In this document: positions 49,628 to 62,435 of the stretch, one piece after another
Numbering within the stretch: position 1 is the first letter of the stretch
Layout of the letters: every line of letters starts with the position of its first letter
DNA from: Coriaria nepalensis
Lineage: Eukaryota; Streptophyta; Magnoliopsida; Cucurbitales; Coriariaceae
DNA: 64,000 bases
Direction of reading: 5' to 3'
Assembly (NCBI GenBank): GCA_027186245.1
Contig: CP114487.1
Location: forward strand, 620,001 to 684,000
Translations under genes and position numbers: made by a program
Notes under the pieces: model-generated
What the model was told of the DNA's origin: nothing
The model's database searches: none
What the model saw: only the letters and a program-made list of their open reading frames with translations

Positions 49628-52600
49628 CTAAGTCGGAATGAGGGCGAGTATTTGGCTCCTAATAATCCCCATGCATTTCTGTATCTCTGCATAAACTGGA
49701 AGGTTCTGTGAACAACATGGCCGCAAACTATTCACAGCTGAATCTAGTACCTGAGCAACATCAGCTGGTGGGAACTGCCTTTCTGTACACTTCTGCAATT
49801 TGGAAGGGGCCACAATCATAAATTTAAGTATTATAAACAGATTTGATAGAAAAAGCTAATATTAAGTTTTAAGGTCATTCTACGAGTACCTGAATCGTAA
49901 GTAGAGTAGCTACACAATGTGTGATAAGTTCTGAGGGAATCTCTGTCTCACTTTGTCCAGATGCACTGTTTGAATTAGGGTCCACTACTTGACTAGTTTC
50001 CAATGGATTTGATGGACAGGAGTTCGAAGGATTTTGAGAAGAAGCCAGAGCCACATGTGTTGCATCTGCATTAGCAGATTTCGTGGGTGCCAAAGCCAAA
50101 TCATATATAGAAACTTCATTGTTAACAAAATCAATGGCCTCTTCAATGGTCTCCATGTTATTTTCTCCATTTCTCATAGTGGACAGTGCCTGAAAGTTGA
50201 CATGAGGAAATAAAGAGTTTAAACAATAAAGCAATACATTGAGTTAAAAGTGAAACCTCCTGATATGGGAGGCCCTATTACCTGTACAGCTGCCTCGACC
50301 ATCTTCCGGGATTTTGTTCTAGAACTTTCCACAATTTCAGTTACAAGAGATCCATGTTCTTGAGCTTGAAAGCCAGGGTCACCTAAATCAGCCACTGGCT
50401 TCAACAACATAGGCTGAGAAGTTCCTTGATATGTATTTCTCTGCCTCAAGCAAAATAGAGCAGAGGAAACCTGATTCAAAAATGATGAAAGAACCTGAGT
50501 AACTCAATGATTCTTGGAAAAGGAATTAGGCAGAAAGTGGGAAGGTGAAATTTGTACCTGCTCGTTGACATCATTTAACAGTAAGAGAATAGCAGCATAT
50601 TGCTTCTTGAAGTACTCACAATCCTTGAGTAAGTGGTCTCCAAATTTCTGGTTTTCTGACACCGCATCATTCATTCGCCTCAATTCCGATACAAGAGCTT
50701 CCTACAATTATAAATTTAGGAATGTTAGTTAGCATTTTTATATACCAAGATTTGCAGGTGACTTAGTAAGGTTTGACAGAAGTTGAAGACTATGAAAGTG
50801 CCATTAAGCGGTATAACCTTCTTGTCAAGAGAACGTGTCAACTCAGAAAGGGCTTGAACATCAGCTTCTTTTGCTTGGAACTGTGCAAGGACAGAAGGCT
50901 GAGAATTCACCACTTGTTGGGTATTATTAGTCTCATAGGTCCCAAATTTAGCTAGCAAATTAGGAGACGTCAAGTCCACCTGGCAACAAAAAATATCATT
51001 CTTAGATAATAATGCATGAATATTCTTTCCATAGCAGTATGAGCATGGGCTCTAAACTCAACCAACCTCAATGCAAGTGATCCTTTATTCGCAATTATTT
51101 GGGTCAATTGGAACCATAGTCTATTACCTAAGAAAAAAGGGAAGAAATTCCCTGTATGCATGAGGGAGGAATATCTGGCAGGCAATCGCTAAAAGTGTAG
51201 AAAAGCTTTATGGAGTTAATTTACCACTACGATCCCAATAAATCTCACAACAAAAATAGATGAGTGAAAGGGAGTTAATTTACTTTTGATGTGTGTGAGA
51301 ATATGTTCATGTCTGGGAAAGTCTTATGGCCCTCAAATCAGAATTTCCTAGGACCTGTAGGAGGATAGTTGAAGCTCTATATACTAGATTTATACAATAT
51401 CTCCCATGCCAGACAAGAATGTATGATCCATATGTCTTTGGCCCGTGTAGTCTTTTTCTATGTCAGCCCCCCAGTTCAATTCAACAGCAGTTTGCCCATT
51501 TCAAGAATTTGAAAGCTAACCCTTCCTTCAGAGTTCAACATAAAGACGGGCGATAATTCAAACTCTGTTCCTTAAATTAAGACAGATTATTGGACTTGAT
51601 CCATTTGGCAAAACTAAATACAGAGAACACTGACCTTTGACTGCTTTAACAGTTTACCAACGTGATGAGCTGAAGGGGAAAGAAACACATGGTCCTCAGA
51701 TTTGTCTAGATTTTCATTTGGAGTAGATTTTATAAAATCTTCAATCTTCCCTTCTTTGAGTTGGACATTGATGTTGAGCTCATCGAGGTACCCAAAGAAT
51801 TTATCAAAGTTGAAACTCTGCCTTATCACAGATGCAGGCAAATTTTCCATTGGATTTAGAGGTATACAATCAATATCCTGCAACGAAAAAAGGTGTTAAA
51901 CTCTGCCACTTAGTAATCTGAATCAAACATCTTTAGGACATCTTACAGTTGTTATAAACACGAAGGGAAATGCAAATGAACAGCTTCTTTTAAAACTTCA
52001 ACTGATCATTTATGTTTACCATAATTCCAATATATGATATCCAAGAAATGGAATGGGATATGAAAGGTTGTAAAGTGCAGGCCATCTATAACACTCTGAA
52101 TCTTATAATATCAACATGTAAAGTCACTAAAATGGTGTAATGAAGAAAACAAAATTACCATGACAAACTCGACCCCTAATTCAGGCTGGTCAAACCGAAC
52201 CCTGCACCTGCTATAGTCAACAGTGAGTACACTTCCATCGTAAATCTCCCAGGTCCTAGGATGAACTGCAACTACACGCTGCCCGACAGACAAAGGCCGA
52301 GCTAAATCAGTTGGAAGTCCTTCCCTAGTACCAGCACAGACTTCTGCATAATGTTGCCTAACAGATTCACGGTATAGATTTAGCTTCTGTTTTTCTTCCT
52401 TCAAGAATTGCTGAGAAAATCTCCGTGGTCTTCCAAGGGAGCTGCATGAGCAAGGAATTGCACATGAGATCTTCCTTTATGAAAGAATGTAGAATAGCAA
52501 AAAGGATCCAGTTGAAATGTATATACCTCCGAATGACACTCCATTCAACACGAGTTAATCTAGGAATGTGACCCAATCCAACATGATTCAAGTATTCCAC

Positions 52601-55600
52601 AAACTCACATTTAGCAAACCATGGATAGTCAATTGCACTGTAAAACCACTCACAAGCACACCATCTCCGTACTCGATGTAAAGACAGGCAATTAGAAAGC
52701 TTCTCCTGTGATATTAAAATGAAAAAAGAAAGAAACTCGAGTTATATTAAATATTAATACATAGATAAAAGATTCTGAGCAATTGTATTCTATTTTAACA
52801 TGCACAAAAAACCAATTGACCTTATCATAAAGCAGTCTGTCATGCAGAGGCTTTGATTGGTCAGCTAATTTTTTTACAGAGGACTTGGCATCTTTCTGTA
52901 TACTGAAATTATGATCGCATGTCTTTCGCTTGTTCCTGACTTTGGTAGGTAGGGTAACCTGGTTTGCAGACGGAACCGATGCAATCAATGAAGCGGAATC
53001 ATTCTCTTCCCTTCTATGGTCAGAACTTGAAGACAAATGTTCTGGTGCTTTCATCAATTTCCCAGGCTTTGCAGGTCCAGCATTATGTGGAGAGCGTTTA
53101 CCTTTGCTAAAAGATTTCTTTCCTTCTTCTAAAGCCTAAACGAAATCCAAGTGTGCAAAAATCCATTAATAACCGTAGGCAGATTGGAGGTTCATGAGAA
53201 AACAAAAAGGATAAAGACAGACAAAATAGGAGATTAAACCCTTAATCAAACATTGAAGAAAAGATTGTAAGATGAACAGTATGAAGAGCGATTGATTGCA
53301 TAACAAGAAAAGGTGAGCCATAAAGGAAATCAGAATGGATCCGATTCCTTTTATTAGGAAAACAGTTTCAGAATGGATTCCTTTCTCAAAAAGGAATTTG
53401 CACAACATCACTACAATATCACATACAACAGCACACCTCAATCTTCTGAGAATCACTCAGATGAGAATTAGCATGAGTATCATCTTTAGATATCGCAAAA
53501 GATAAATCATATGGTTATAATTCATGCCCCAAACAAAATGAATGACATCCGCATTACTAAGTTGTGTGGGCCAGTGGTCTGTCCTCACCTTAAATGGCAA
53601 AGTTTTCATTTTCCTTTTCCGAGTTCCAATAGTAGAGGGGGGAGCTCTGTCCTTTGCCTCAGGAATAGCATCAATACTGTGACTAAAAACTTTTGTCATT
53701 TTAGATGTTTTGGAAGCAGTGACTTCAGCTCCTGGAATTGAATGATTTCCTTTCAGTTTAAACTTATCTACAATATCAAACTTTGCTTCCTCACCCTTTG
53801 CAGAGGACTCTATCATAGAGCAATAAGCAATAAGCAAAAGTTAGGATCTTGAGTAGAACAAAGTGAGCAACGTGCAGAGGTGACTTTAACAATACAATAG
53901 TGAGATCATCACCAAAGAAGCTTTTCATATGGAATTAAAAAGGAATCCATCTCTGTATCACTATTACTTCTAAATATAGAATAAATAAAGTAGCAGCTAA
54001 ATCAACAATCTCAACTGGAAGTAACAAAGTTAGGAGGGGTGTCTCAGCATGGGAGCTTTTCTTCTGCACCCTATAATTGTTATCTCATTTTTTGCAGACT
54101 TGATATGATAGATAAGTAGAAAGTAACTTTCAGAAGAAATATTAGCCGATCGCTTCAAGCGTATCAAGAATCTTACTCATTCTGAAGTGTTTTTTCATTG
54201 AGTTAGTAAATTCGTTGGTTTACAACATGCATGGGCAGATTAAATTGATAAATTATGTCATCGATACCAGATTATAAGATGGTGACTCAGTCCTACCATG
54301 AGCAATTTGATATGACACGCCATGCTTCCCAACCAACCTCAATACTTAGTCTACTGTTAGACCACCAGTTATTCATACTTATGTTAGGAGAAATAAAGCC
54401 TAGCATAACATAGTTATTATTAGTATTAGTCTTATTATTAGTATTATTATTATGGGGGGTATTTTGGTAATTGGTCGTAGTAGGATAATAAGCAGTAGGA
54501 GAGTTAGGGTTAGGGATTGGAGATTTTGAAGAGTAAGGAATCTTAGGGAGAGACGGATTACCTGTCGAATCGTAAGCCAACCTATATTAGTTTGATTGTT
54601 TTGATTAATGCAGAATAAAATTTAGCCCTATTCGTATTTATCTAGACCGGGTCCTATCAAATTGGTATCAAAACACTCGATCATCAATGGCTGTGAAGAA
54701 GGTAGAGGCACTCGAGAAGAAATTGGAGAGCGAAGTGATGGCGATCAAAACATCGATCGAAGAACGCTTCGCGACAGTACAACAGCAATTAGCGCAGCAG
54801 AATTCGTCGTTGCACAGTAGAGGGCGTGGGCGTCGACGGCCAAGCTAGGGAAGAGTTCGGCGACGAATTGGGGGAAGGCTCCGAAACGGCAGTGCCTCCA
54901 TGGGGGTCGACCAGAACGGTTCAATTCGAACAATGGGAAAAAGGTGCGGAACAAGGGCTAGTAGGCGGTTATGCGGTAGGAACCACCGTGGGCTGATTTT
55001 AGGGTTCCAGCGGAACCCCCGTGGGGGGGCCAAGGGCAATACACGGGTACACCAAGCAGAACGGGTGTTGATCCACAGATTCTCAAACTGAAGATGCCTA
55101 TCTTCGAAGGTGAGGATGTGGCGGCATGGGTCTATAGGGTGGAAAGGTACTTTGAGGTTAATGGATTATCAAAAGAGGAAAAACTGCAAGTAGTCAGTCT
55201 GTTTGGAGGGGCGGCCGGCATTGTCATGGGTTTCAATGGTGTGGATATCGCCGACCCATGGGGTCATGGACGGATTTTAAACAAAGGGTGATGGAAAGGT
55301 TTCGGACATCTCATGATGGAGACTTATACGAACAGTTATTGGCACTCCGCCAAGAGGGGACAGTGTGGGAATACCGAGAGAAGTTCGAGTTGCTTTCCGA
55401 GCCATTAACAGGCGTTCCTCCAAAAATCTTGGAGGGAAATTTCTTAAAGGGATTGAGCCGGAAATTCGGACAGCATTGAGGTTATTACGGCCCAAGGGAC
55501 TAGAGGAGTATATGGACTTGGCTGTACAAGTGAAGGAGAAGAAAAATACGAAAAAACAGCAAAGGAACAGCCATGGCAATTTTGTTCATAAAGGCTATTC

Positions 55601-58600
55601 CGGGACCCATAGCTCTCGGACGCAAACTGTCACGGTCGATAAGGAGGCTCCGAGAGAGAGGAGAGTCAGGTACCGTCCGGAAGGGAATTTCAAAAGACTA
55701 AAGAAGACAGAGATTGCGAACAAACGAGCGAAAGGGTTGTGTTTTCATTGTGACAAGAAATTTTCGCTAGGGCATCGTTGTAAGGAGAGGAGACTCTAAA
55801 TGTTAATAGTCGATGATGAGGATGAGGATATGGTAGAAACGGAAGATGAGGGAGAGGAGAATGCATCACCATATAGATTTAGTCGAAGTGTCGCTTAACT
55901 CGGTTGTTGAATTTACACCCTACCACACCATGTAGTTGAAAGGGGAAATTCAAGGGGAGAGTGTAGTGGTTCTTATTGATAGTGGGGCCACCCACAATTT
56001 CATCTCAAACCGCATGATTACGAAACTGGGATCAGAATTGGCGAATACGGGCAGTCACGGGGTAACCTTGGGAACGGGTACTACGGTACGAAGCGTGGGA
56101 TCCTGCAAAAACCTATAGTTGACGATGCAAGGGTTAGAGGTAATTGACGACTTCTTGCCCTTGGATTTGGGCAGTTCGGATGTGATCTTGGGAATAAAAT
56201 GGTTGAGCTTGATGGATGAAATGACAGTGAACTGGAAATTGTTGAGGATGCAGTTTCGGAGTAGAGGGCAAACCGTGAGATTAGAAGGTGATTCGAGTTT
56301 GTGTAAGACTCTAGTGGGCTTGAAAACGATACTGCAAACTATTAAGCGCGAAGGACAAGGGTTCATGATCGAAGTAAATCCGCAAATGGTAAGGATCTGA
56401 AGGGGTACCACACGGTGGAAGAGGCGGTGCGGGAGGTAGTGGACCGCTTTAGCGATGTATTCCGTATACCCGTAGGGCTACCCCCACAACAGGACCACGA
56501 GCATGCTATAGTGTTGAAAGAGGGGATTTCACCAATCGGCATGCGGCCTTACCGATATCTGCAGGCATAGAAAGATGAGATTGAGAGATTGGTGCAAGAA
56601 ATGTTAGAAGCCGACATTATACAATCCAGTATGAGTCTTTTCTCTAGTCCGATTTTGTTAGTCAAGAAGAAAGATAGAAGTTGGCAGTTTTGTGTGGATT
56701 ATCGGGCTTTGAACAAAGGAACCGTACCGGATAAATTCCCTATTCCGATCATCGACGAACTATTGGATGAGTTACATGGAGCTTGCGTGTTCACCAAATT
56801 AGATTTGAAGTTAGGATATCACCAAATCAGAATGTGGAGAGAGGACGCGGCTAAGACAGTTTTTCGGACCCACGCGGGGCATTATGAGTTCCTAGTGATG
56901 CCTTTTGGCCTCACCAACGCCCTAGCAATGTTTCAGTCGCTCATGAACAAGGTATTTCGGCCTTACTTGAGGAAGTTCGTGCTCTTCTTCTTTGACAACA
57001 TCTTGATCTATAGCCGCTCGACCGAGGAGCATTTGGACCACTTGAAGGCCGTTTTGACGGAATTACAAGGTCATCAATTGTATGCGAATGAGAAGAAGTG
57101 CACCTTCGGGCAGCCTAGTGTGGAGTATTTGGATCACATTGTTTCGGGTGAGGGGGTTTCGGCAGATCAAGCAAAGGTGGCGGCAATGCTGATTGGCTAG
57201 TACCGAAGACATTGAAGGAATTGCGGGGCTTCTTGGGGTTGACCGGTTATTACCGCAAATTCATCAAGTGTTATGGCACAATCGCGGGGCCCTTAACGGA
57301 TCTACTCAAGAAAGATAACTTCTGTTGGGGTGAATTGGCGGCCAAAGCTTTCGACGAATTAAAGCAAGCAATGGCTAGTGTTCCGGTACTCGCTTTGTCG
57401 GACTTCACGGTGACTTTTGTAGTAGAAACCGATGCATCGGGCTATGGGTTAGGGGCTATCCTCATGCAGAATCAGTGACAGATTGCGTATTTCAGTCAGA
57501 TTTTGACGCCACAAGCCAGTCTTAAGTCTGTCTATGAATGCGAGCTCATGACCATTGTGTTTGCGGTGCAAAAATGGAGGTTATATCTGTTGGGTCGGAG
57601 ATTTATCGCCTGCACGGATCAGCGGAGCTTGAAGTATCTATTGGACCAACGTATGGTGGCAGAGGATCATCAACGTTGGCTATCCAAACTGTTGGGCTAT
57701 GATTTTGAAATACAGTACCGGTTGGGGTTGGATAATCGAGTTGTGGATGCGTTGTCCAGGCGCGTAGATGGGCCCAATTAGCGGCAATATCGCTCCAGCA
57801 GCTATTTGATATCGAGGGGCTCGAGTCGGAGGCGGCAGCGGACTCGGAGTTCGGGAAAATTAGAAAGGTTATTCAAAGGCGTATAGTGATTCTGAAATCG
57901 TCAGTGCATATACCGCGACTATTACAGGAGTTCCATGGTAGCGCAATTGGGGACCATTCAGTAGTGTTGAAAACTTACAAGCATTTGGGGCCGAATTGTA
58001 TTGGGTGGAGATGAAGACTGATGTGGAGCGATTCGTGGCAAGTTGCGATGTTTGCCAACGACACAAGTATGTGGCCATGTCACCGGTAGGGTTGCTCCAA
58101 CCCTTACCGTTGCCCGAAAAAGCATGGGCAGAGGTGAGTATGGATTTTATCGAGGGGTTACCGAGATCGGAAGGGCATACGGTCATTTTGGTGGTGGTTA
58201 ACCGTCTGAGCAAGTATGCCCATTTTGTGCCTCTTCGGCACCCTTAGTTGTGACCGTAGCCTCAGCTTTCATGAGGGAAGTCATCCACTTACACGGAGTG
58301 CCGGAAGGTTTTTTTGAGCCAATTTTGGAAGGAATTATTTCGATTTCAAGGGACAGCGTTAAAAATGAGTTCCGCTTACCACCAACAAACGAATGGTCAA
58401 ATGGAAGTGGTTAGCCGCTGCCTGGAGACGTACTTGCGGTGTTTCGTGTTGGACACCCCTCAACATTGGGTGCAATGGTTGTCTTGGGCCGAGTATTGGT
58501 ACAACACATCCTTTCACACGGCTTCGCAGGCCACTCCTTTTCACATTCTCTACGGCCACGACCCGCCCCCGTTAGTCTGTTATGATCATAGCACCACCCC

Positions 58601-61600
58601 AGTCTTGTAGGTGGAACAATACTTAAAGGAGCGAGATGACATGTTGGAGGAATTGAAAGGGCACTTAGTGAAGCCTCGACAAAGGATGAAACGGGAAGCC
58701 GATAGGCATTGGCGGGAGGTTCACTTCGAGATAGATGATTGGGTTTTCTTGAAGCTTCGGCCATATAGACAGAAATCCCTAGCTAGGAGGAAGAATGAGA
58801 AATTATCAGCTCGCTACTTTGGCCCTTACGAAGTGGTTGAGCGGATTGGGGCAATAGCTTACCAACTTGATATACCGGCTACGGCAGCGATTCACCCAGT
58901 ATTTCATGTATCTCAACTCCGCAAAGCCATTGGTTCTCATTGGGCTTCTCCGACAATACCGCCTAACTTGACGGCCGATATGGAAGTGTTGTTGGAACCG
59001 ATTGAGCTATGCGGCGTTCGACAAGGGGCGTCGGGAGGGGCGTTGAGAAGGAAGGATACATGGGAAGTCTTGATTAAGTGGAAGAATATGCCGGTCCACG
59101 ATGCAACATAGGAATCATACGATTTCATTGCACAACAGTTTCCAGATTTCCATCTTTAGGACAAAGTGTCTTGTGGGAGGGGAGTAATGTTAGACCACCG
59201 GTTATTCATACTTATGTTAAGAGAAATAAAGCCTAGCATAACATAGTTATTATTAGTATTAGTCTTACTATTAGTATTATTATTATGGGGAGTATTTTGG
59301 TAATTGGTTGTAGTAGGATAATAAGCAGTAGGAGGGTTAGGGTTAGGGATTGGAGTTTTGGAGAGTAAGCACTTTTAGAGAAAGACGATCTACCTCTCAA
59401 ATCGTAACCCAACCTATGTTAGTTTGATTGTTTTGATTAATGCATAATAAAATTTAGCCTTATTTGTATTTATCTAGACCGGGTCCTATCATCTACCCTC
59501 CAAAACTACTAGACATAACATTTTGAACCGTTTATAACACTACAACAAGAACTAAAGTAAAAATAAATAAATTTCACCGGAGTCAACAGTTGTTCCTGGC
59601 ATCATCAAGGATAGATCTGCCAAAGCTTGTAGTGCATCGAATGCAGGGCTTTCATCTAGAAGAAGAGAAGAGATGTAGTAAAATGCATGTAAGCATGATT
59701 GAACATATAAGACATACACAGTATCACTGTAGAAAAATAACAATACTGCAGCGGTAGAACCAAATATATTTCTACATGATGGGTAAATAGCACCAACTTG
59801 AACTGGACATAGTAAATGGCTTACCTCCTCCAAACATAACTTTTTTACTTCTCTTCCTCGGGCCCTTTAAAGAGGACTTCACAGAAACCAACTTTTGTCC
59901 CTCTTCTGTCCCACTACAGGCTTCCTTGATATCATCCAAATGATTGTTAACACCCTCGTCAACTTCTAGCTTTTTTTTATGGTACCTTTTCCCCTTTTGT
60001 TGAACCTCAACAGTACCAGCCCTTTCTCTGGATATCAAATAACCTCTTCCTCTGACATAGTCTGCATTATCTGCTCCCGTGCTTCCCAAACTAAATTCAC
60101 AACCACCTTCATCCAATTCACTACAACGAAGCTTGGCACTAGTCATTTCTGATTCACTTCGCTAAACACAAATACATTTACAAATCAATCACCATCAATA
60201 ACTTCAAATTAACAAAAGTGGGGAAAAGAGCAGAGTAACAACAACTGATTACCATTATGTCACCAGTGCGAACAGGTGAAGGCCCGAGATCTTCTGCTTT
60301 TTGGTTAGGTGTTTGAGAAAGTTGAGGAGAACCGCCCCTCTGTGAAGCCTCTGTCAATGCTAATGCTATCTCATGGGTAACATCAGCATCAACATCCATC
60401 TTAGGCTTCAAAGCTTGCCTAGAAGGCGAAACATACTTGTCTTTGTTATCTTTATCATAAGAAAATGACACAGGGACCCGGGGAGTCCGTTTTCCAACAG
60501 CATGAGGCTTAATTCCTAAAAGGTTACAAAATAACACCAACTTCATATTTCAGATTATATAAGACACGTGAATATGATGCTCTTAAGAGAAACTTTATTC
60601 ACACAAAGAAAGAGATATGAGACATCTTCCCACCAGAGCGTCTCTTCTTCAACAATGACAAGCAGCCATAACTTGACGTTGATACCTCTCCGAAATTTCC
60701 TTCTAACCCTCTAGAGTTATTACCACGTAGCTTACCACATGCTTGCTTTTGAGGCTTTCTTATTGTTCCTGAGCCCTCATTGCTCTCTTCACTATCACTT
60801 CCTCCCTGTCATATCATAATCATCAAATCTTAGTTCCAGAAAAAATAATCAGTGCCTTATGGTCTAGATATTGTAGTAGCTGTACAGATGATTCACATTA
60901 TTGATAATCCAAAATTTTCCCCAAAATGGTGAAACGAGCAAACCACAAAAAATTTGAATAACAATATAACGCTAGCTTATAAGAAGCAAGTAATGAGGAA
61001 AATACTTCTCTGTTGCTACAATGGCCCCAAGGATATGCATTTGCAAGACATGGATATCTTTCTGTAAAGACTTTATATAGAGTGAAGATATGAAATATTA
61101 CAGCGTAGAATAAATGGAAGGAAACAAATGTGAAACTACAAGAATGACTAAAAAAGTGCTTAAAATAAATAAAAATAAAATAACACCTGAAATACCATTT
61201 GAAATTGTAATCCAATCTCACCAGTACACAGTAGTGATCGGTCATCATTGCTATTAGCCCAACCACAGAAGCTGTGCCCTCTGGAAGAGATAAGTAGGCC
61301 TGAAAAATGCAGGACAGCATGAGTGACCGTAATTTACATCATTGAAGAAAAACACAGCATTTTAATTACATTTTCCATAAGAAAACAATCTGAGAAACTT
61401 AGATAATAAACAACATTGTGTACCCTATTCATGGTGTAAAGAGCCTCTACCATTTCCACAGAACGACTGTGTACCATTGTGGCGACCTACAAACAGAAGT
61501 GAAATGAGAAGTCTAAAGAAATAAAGACATCAACTTTATTGCAACTGTTCAGTGGATTTAAGATTAAACCCAACCACCCTTCTTTGGCTTCCCTCCCTCT

Positions 61601-62435
61601 TCATTGGAATTCTATAGTGATCTACTGGTTTTATTTTCCAGTTCCCAAGTTCATAGTTATCATTGGGTGGATGTGGCAGATGGAAAAAGTCCTGTACAAG
61701 TTCAAGCAGCACCCTCCAAGATGAACTAACATTTTTTATGGAGTTGGGGAGGTGATGGAGTCAAATGACCCGACATGAACCCGGATACACACTTCAATTA
61801 TGGAGTTAGGTAATATTATTAAAACCCAAAGCCAAGCTCAATCCAATTATTTTTTATGAGAATTAAAGGAAATTTACTAGAGTTATCTTATCCATGCTTT
61901 TGTATAAAGAGATCTCATTATAGGTCAAAGAATCAAACTGTGTTCACAAGAAAAGTCTCATTACCATGAGCATGTACTAACCTTCCTCCAATCTTTCCCA
62001 TATTTACGATAAGCCTCATAGAAACACTCAAGCTCCTCTTTGCTCCACGGAGGCCCTAACATGTCAGTAAACTTCCTCTTCTGCATGATGAGAAGTAGTT
62101 GATAAGCTGGAAAGTACCTCATTCTAACTAATCAAACAGTATCCACTACTCATGTCAAACCAAGAATCTTCAATGCAGAACAGAGTGAATAAATATGACA
62201 ATGGACAATACAGATCAAGGGAAGGAATATAGATCATATAAATAGACTTTCGATGCTAGTAACTGAAGATTCAAGATATGGTAGGGCAATCCTACAGAAT
62301 ATTAGTCTTCTCAAAAGCAACATGGCTTACCTTCTGCCTGCTTTTGCTACCATTTTCTCCAAATTTGTTTGGGGAAACCTCATTGACGTAAGAGAACCGC
62401 TTATTCACACTTCTAGATTTTCTTGATGGTGCCAT
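49628..62435 (-). CDS. ALY: ALWAYS EARLY (LIN-9/Aly family) DREAM-complex protein
   Basis: Plant homologue of Drosophila Aly and LIN-9, a core subunit of the MYB-MuvB/DREAM cell-cycle transcription complex in the nucleus. Eighteen exons: 62331-62435, 61982-62080, 61424-61486, 61222-61299, 60634-60805, 60253-60515, 59825-60161, 59578-59655, 53589-53809, 52821-53135, 52527-52705, 52159-52441, 51635-51877, 50818-50979, 50558-50701, 50282-50470, 49890-50189 and 49628-49792. They sum to 3396 nt, 1131 residues, very near Arabidopsis ALY3 (about 1130). Seen: [18 protein letters not shown]-like [20 protein letters not shown] and [17 protein letters not shown]; the DIRP domain, about residues 585-690 ([19 protein letters not shown]); a Tudor-like [18 protein letters not shown]-terminal coiled segments. 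Intron 8 (53810-59577) contains a 5.1-kb retrotransposon on the opposite strand. The exons on each side join in phase (GTTVDS/ESSAKG). Confidence 0.93.
54350..54354. repeat. Target-site duplication, left copy (TCTAC)
   Basis: TCTAC directly precedes the 5' LTR and recurs directly after the 3' LTR at 59492-59496. Five bases is the normal Ty3/gypsy duplication length. Confidence 0.92.
54355..54659 (+). repeat. 5' LTR
   Basis: About 305 bp, TGTTAG..TCCTATCA. It contains AT-rich TATTATTAG repeats and a telomere-like GTTAGGGTTAGGG. By eye it differs from the 3' LTR at about 22 positions plus one indel, about 7%. Confidence 0.95.
54687..55799 (+). pseudogene. gag region of the LTR element (broken)
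   Basis: A coiled-coil-like N terminus with an early stop, then a retrotrans_gag core in shifting frames: [52 protein letters not shown]. It ends with the zinc knuckle [19 protein letters not shown] before a stop. Frameshifts near 55260 and 55440 separate the pieces, so no intact Gag can be made. Confidence 0.85.
55936..56397 (+). pseudogene. Retropepsin-like protease region (broken)
   Basis: Aspartic protease motif [11 protein letters not shown] with its catalytic DSG, followed after a stop at 56118 by [15 protein letters not shown], the conserved second half. The reading frame is interrupted at both ends. Confidence 0.85.
56400..57199 (+). pseudogene. Reverse transcriptase region (broken)
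   Basis: RT blocks in order: [72 protein letters not shown]. The catalytic YXDD-type box reads FFDN, with Asn at 56997-56999 in place of the second Asp. A frameshift near 57185 cuts the link to RNase H. Confidence 0.92.
57212..57781 (+). pseudogene. RT connection and RNase H region (broken)
   Basis: [19 protein letters not shown], then the RNase H start [14 protein letters not shown], a TGA at 57476-57478, then [37 protein letters not shown] and the closing DALSRR. Confidence 0.9.
57782..58610 (+). pseudogene. Integrase region (broken)
   Basis: A frameshifted zinc-finger part (about 57900-58060) ending CDVCQRHK. The catalytic core has [15 protein letters not shown] and [16 protein letters not shown]. 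After a frame change near 58247 come [20 protein letters not shown] and [20 protein letters not shown]. The order matches gypsy integrase. Confidence 0.9.
58611..59158 (+). pseudogene. Integrase C-terminal part and chromodomain (broken)
   Basis: GPY-type module ([36 protein letters not shown]) followed by a chromodomain start [18 protein letters not shown]. The next codon is TAG where the family has Trp, then the frame continues [14 protein letters not shown]. Confidence 0.85.
59188..59491 (+). repeat. 3' LTR
   Basis: About 304 bp, same termini as the 5' LTR, preceded by the polypurine tract and followed by TCTAC. It ends 86 bp before the ALY exon at 59578. Confidence 0.95.
59492..59496. repeat. 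Target-site duplication, right copy (TCTAC)
   Basis: Exact copy of 54350-54354. Confidence 0.92.

Larger units (their letters stand above)
54355..59491 (+). mobile_element. Ty3/gypsy LTR retrotransposon, chromovirus-like, defective
   Basis: A 5137-bp element bounded by TG..CA LTRs and a perfect 5-bp target duplication. After the 5' LTR comes a primer site starting TGGTATCA (about 54663), like the 3' end complement of initiator-Met tRNA. The order is gag, protease, reverse transcriptase, RNase H, integrase, chromodomain, polypurine tract GGGAGGGGAG just before 59188, then the 3' LTR. Pol order RT-RNaseH-IN marks Ty3/gypsy. The small size, roughly 300-bp LTRs and C-terminal chromodomain suggest the Reina-type chromovirus group (inference). 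Stops and frameshifts break every domain. It lies antisense in ALY intron 8. Confidence 0.95.
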
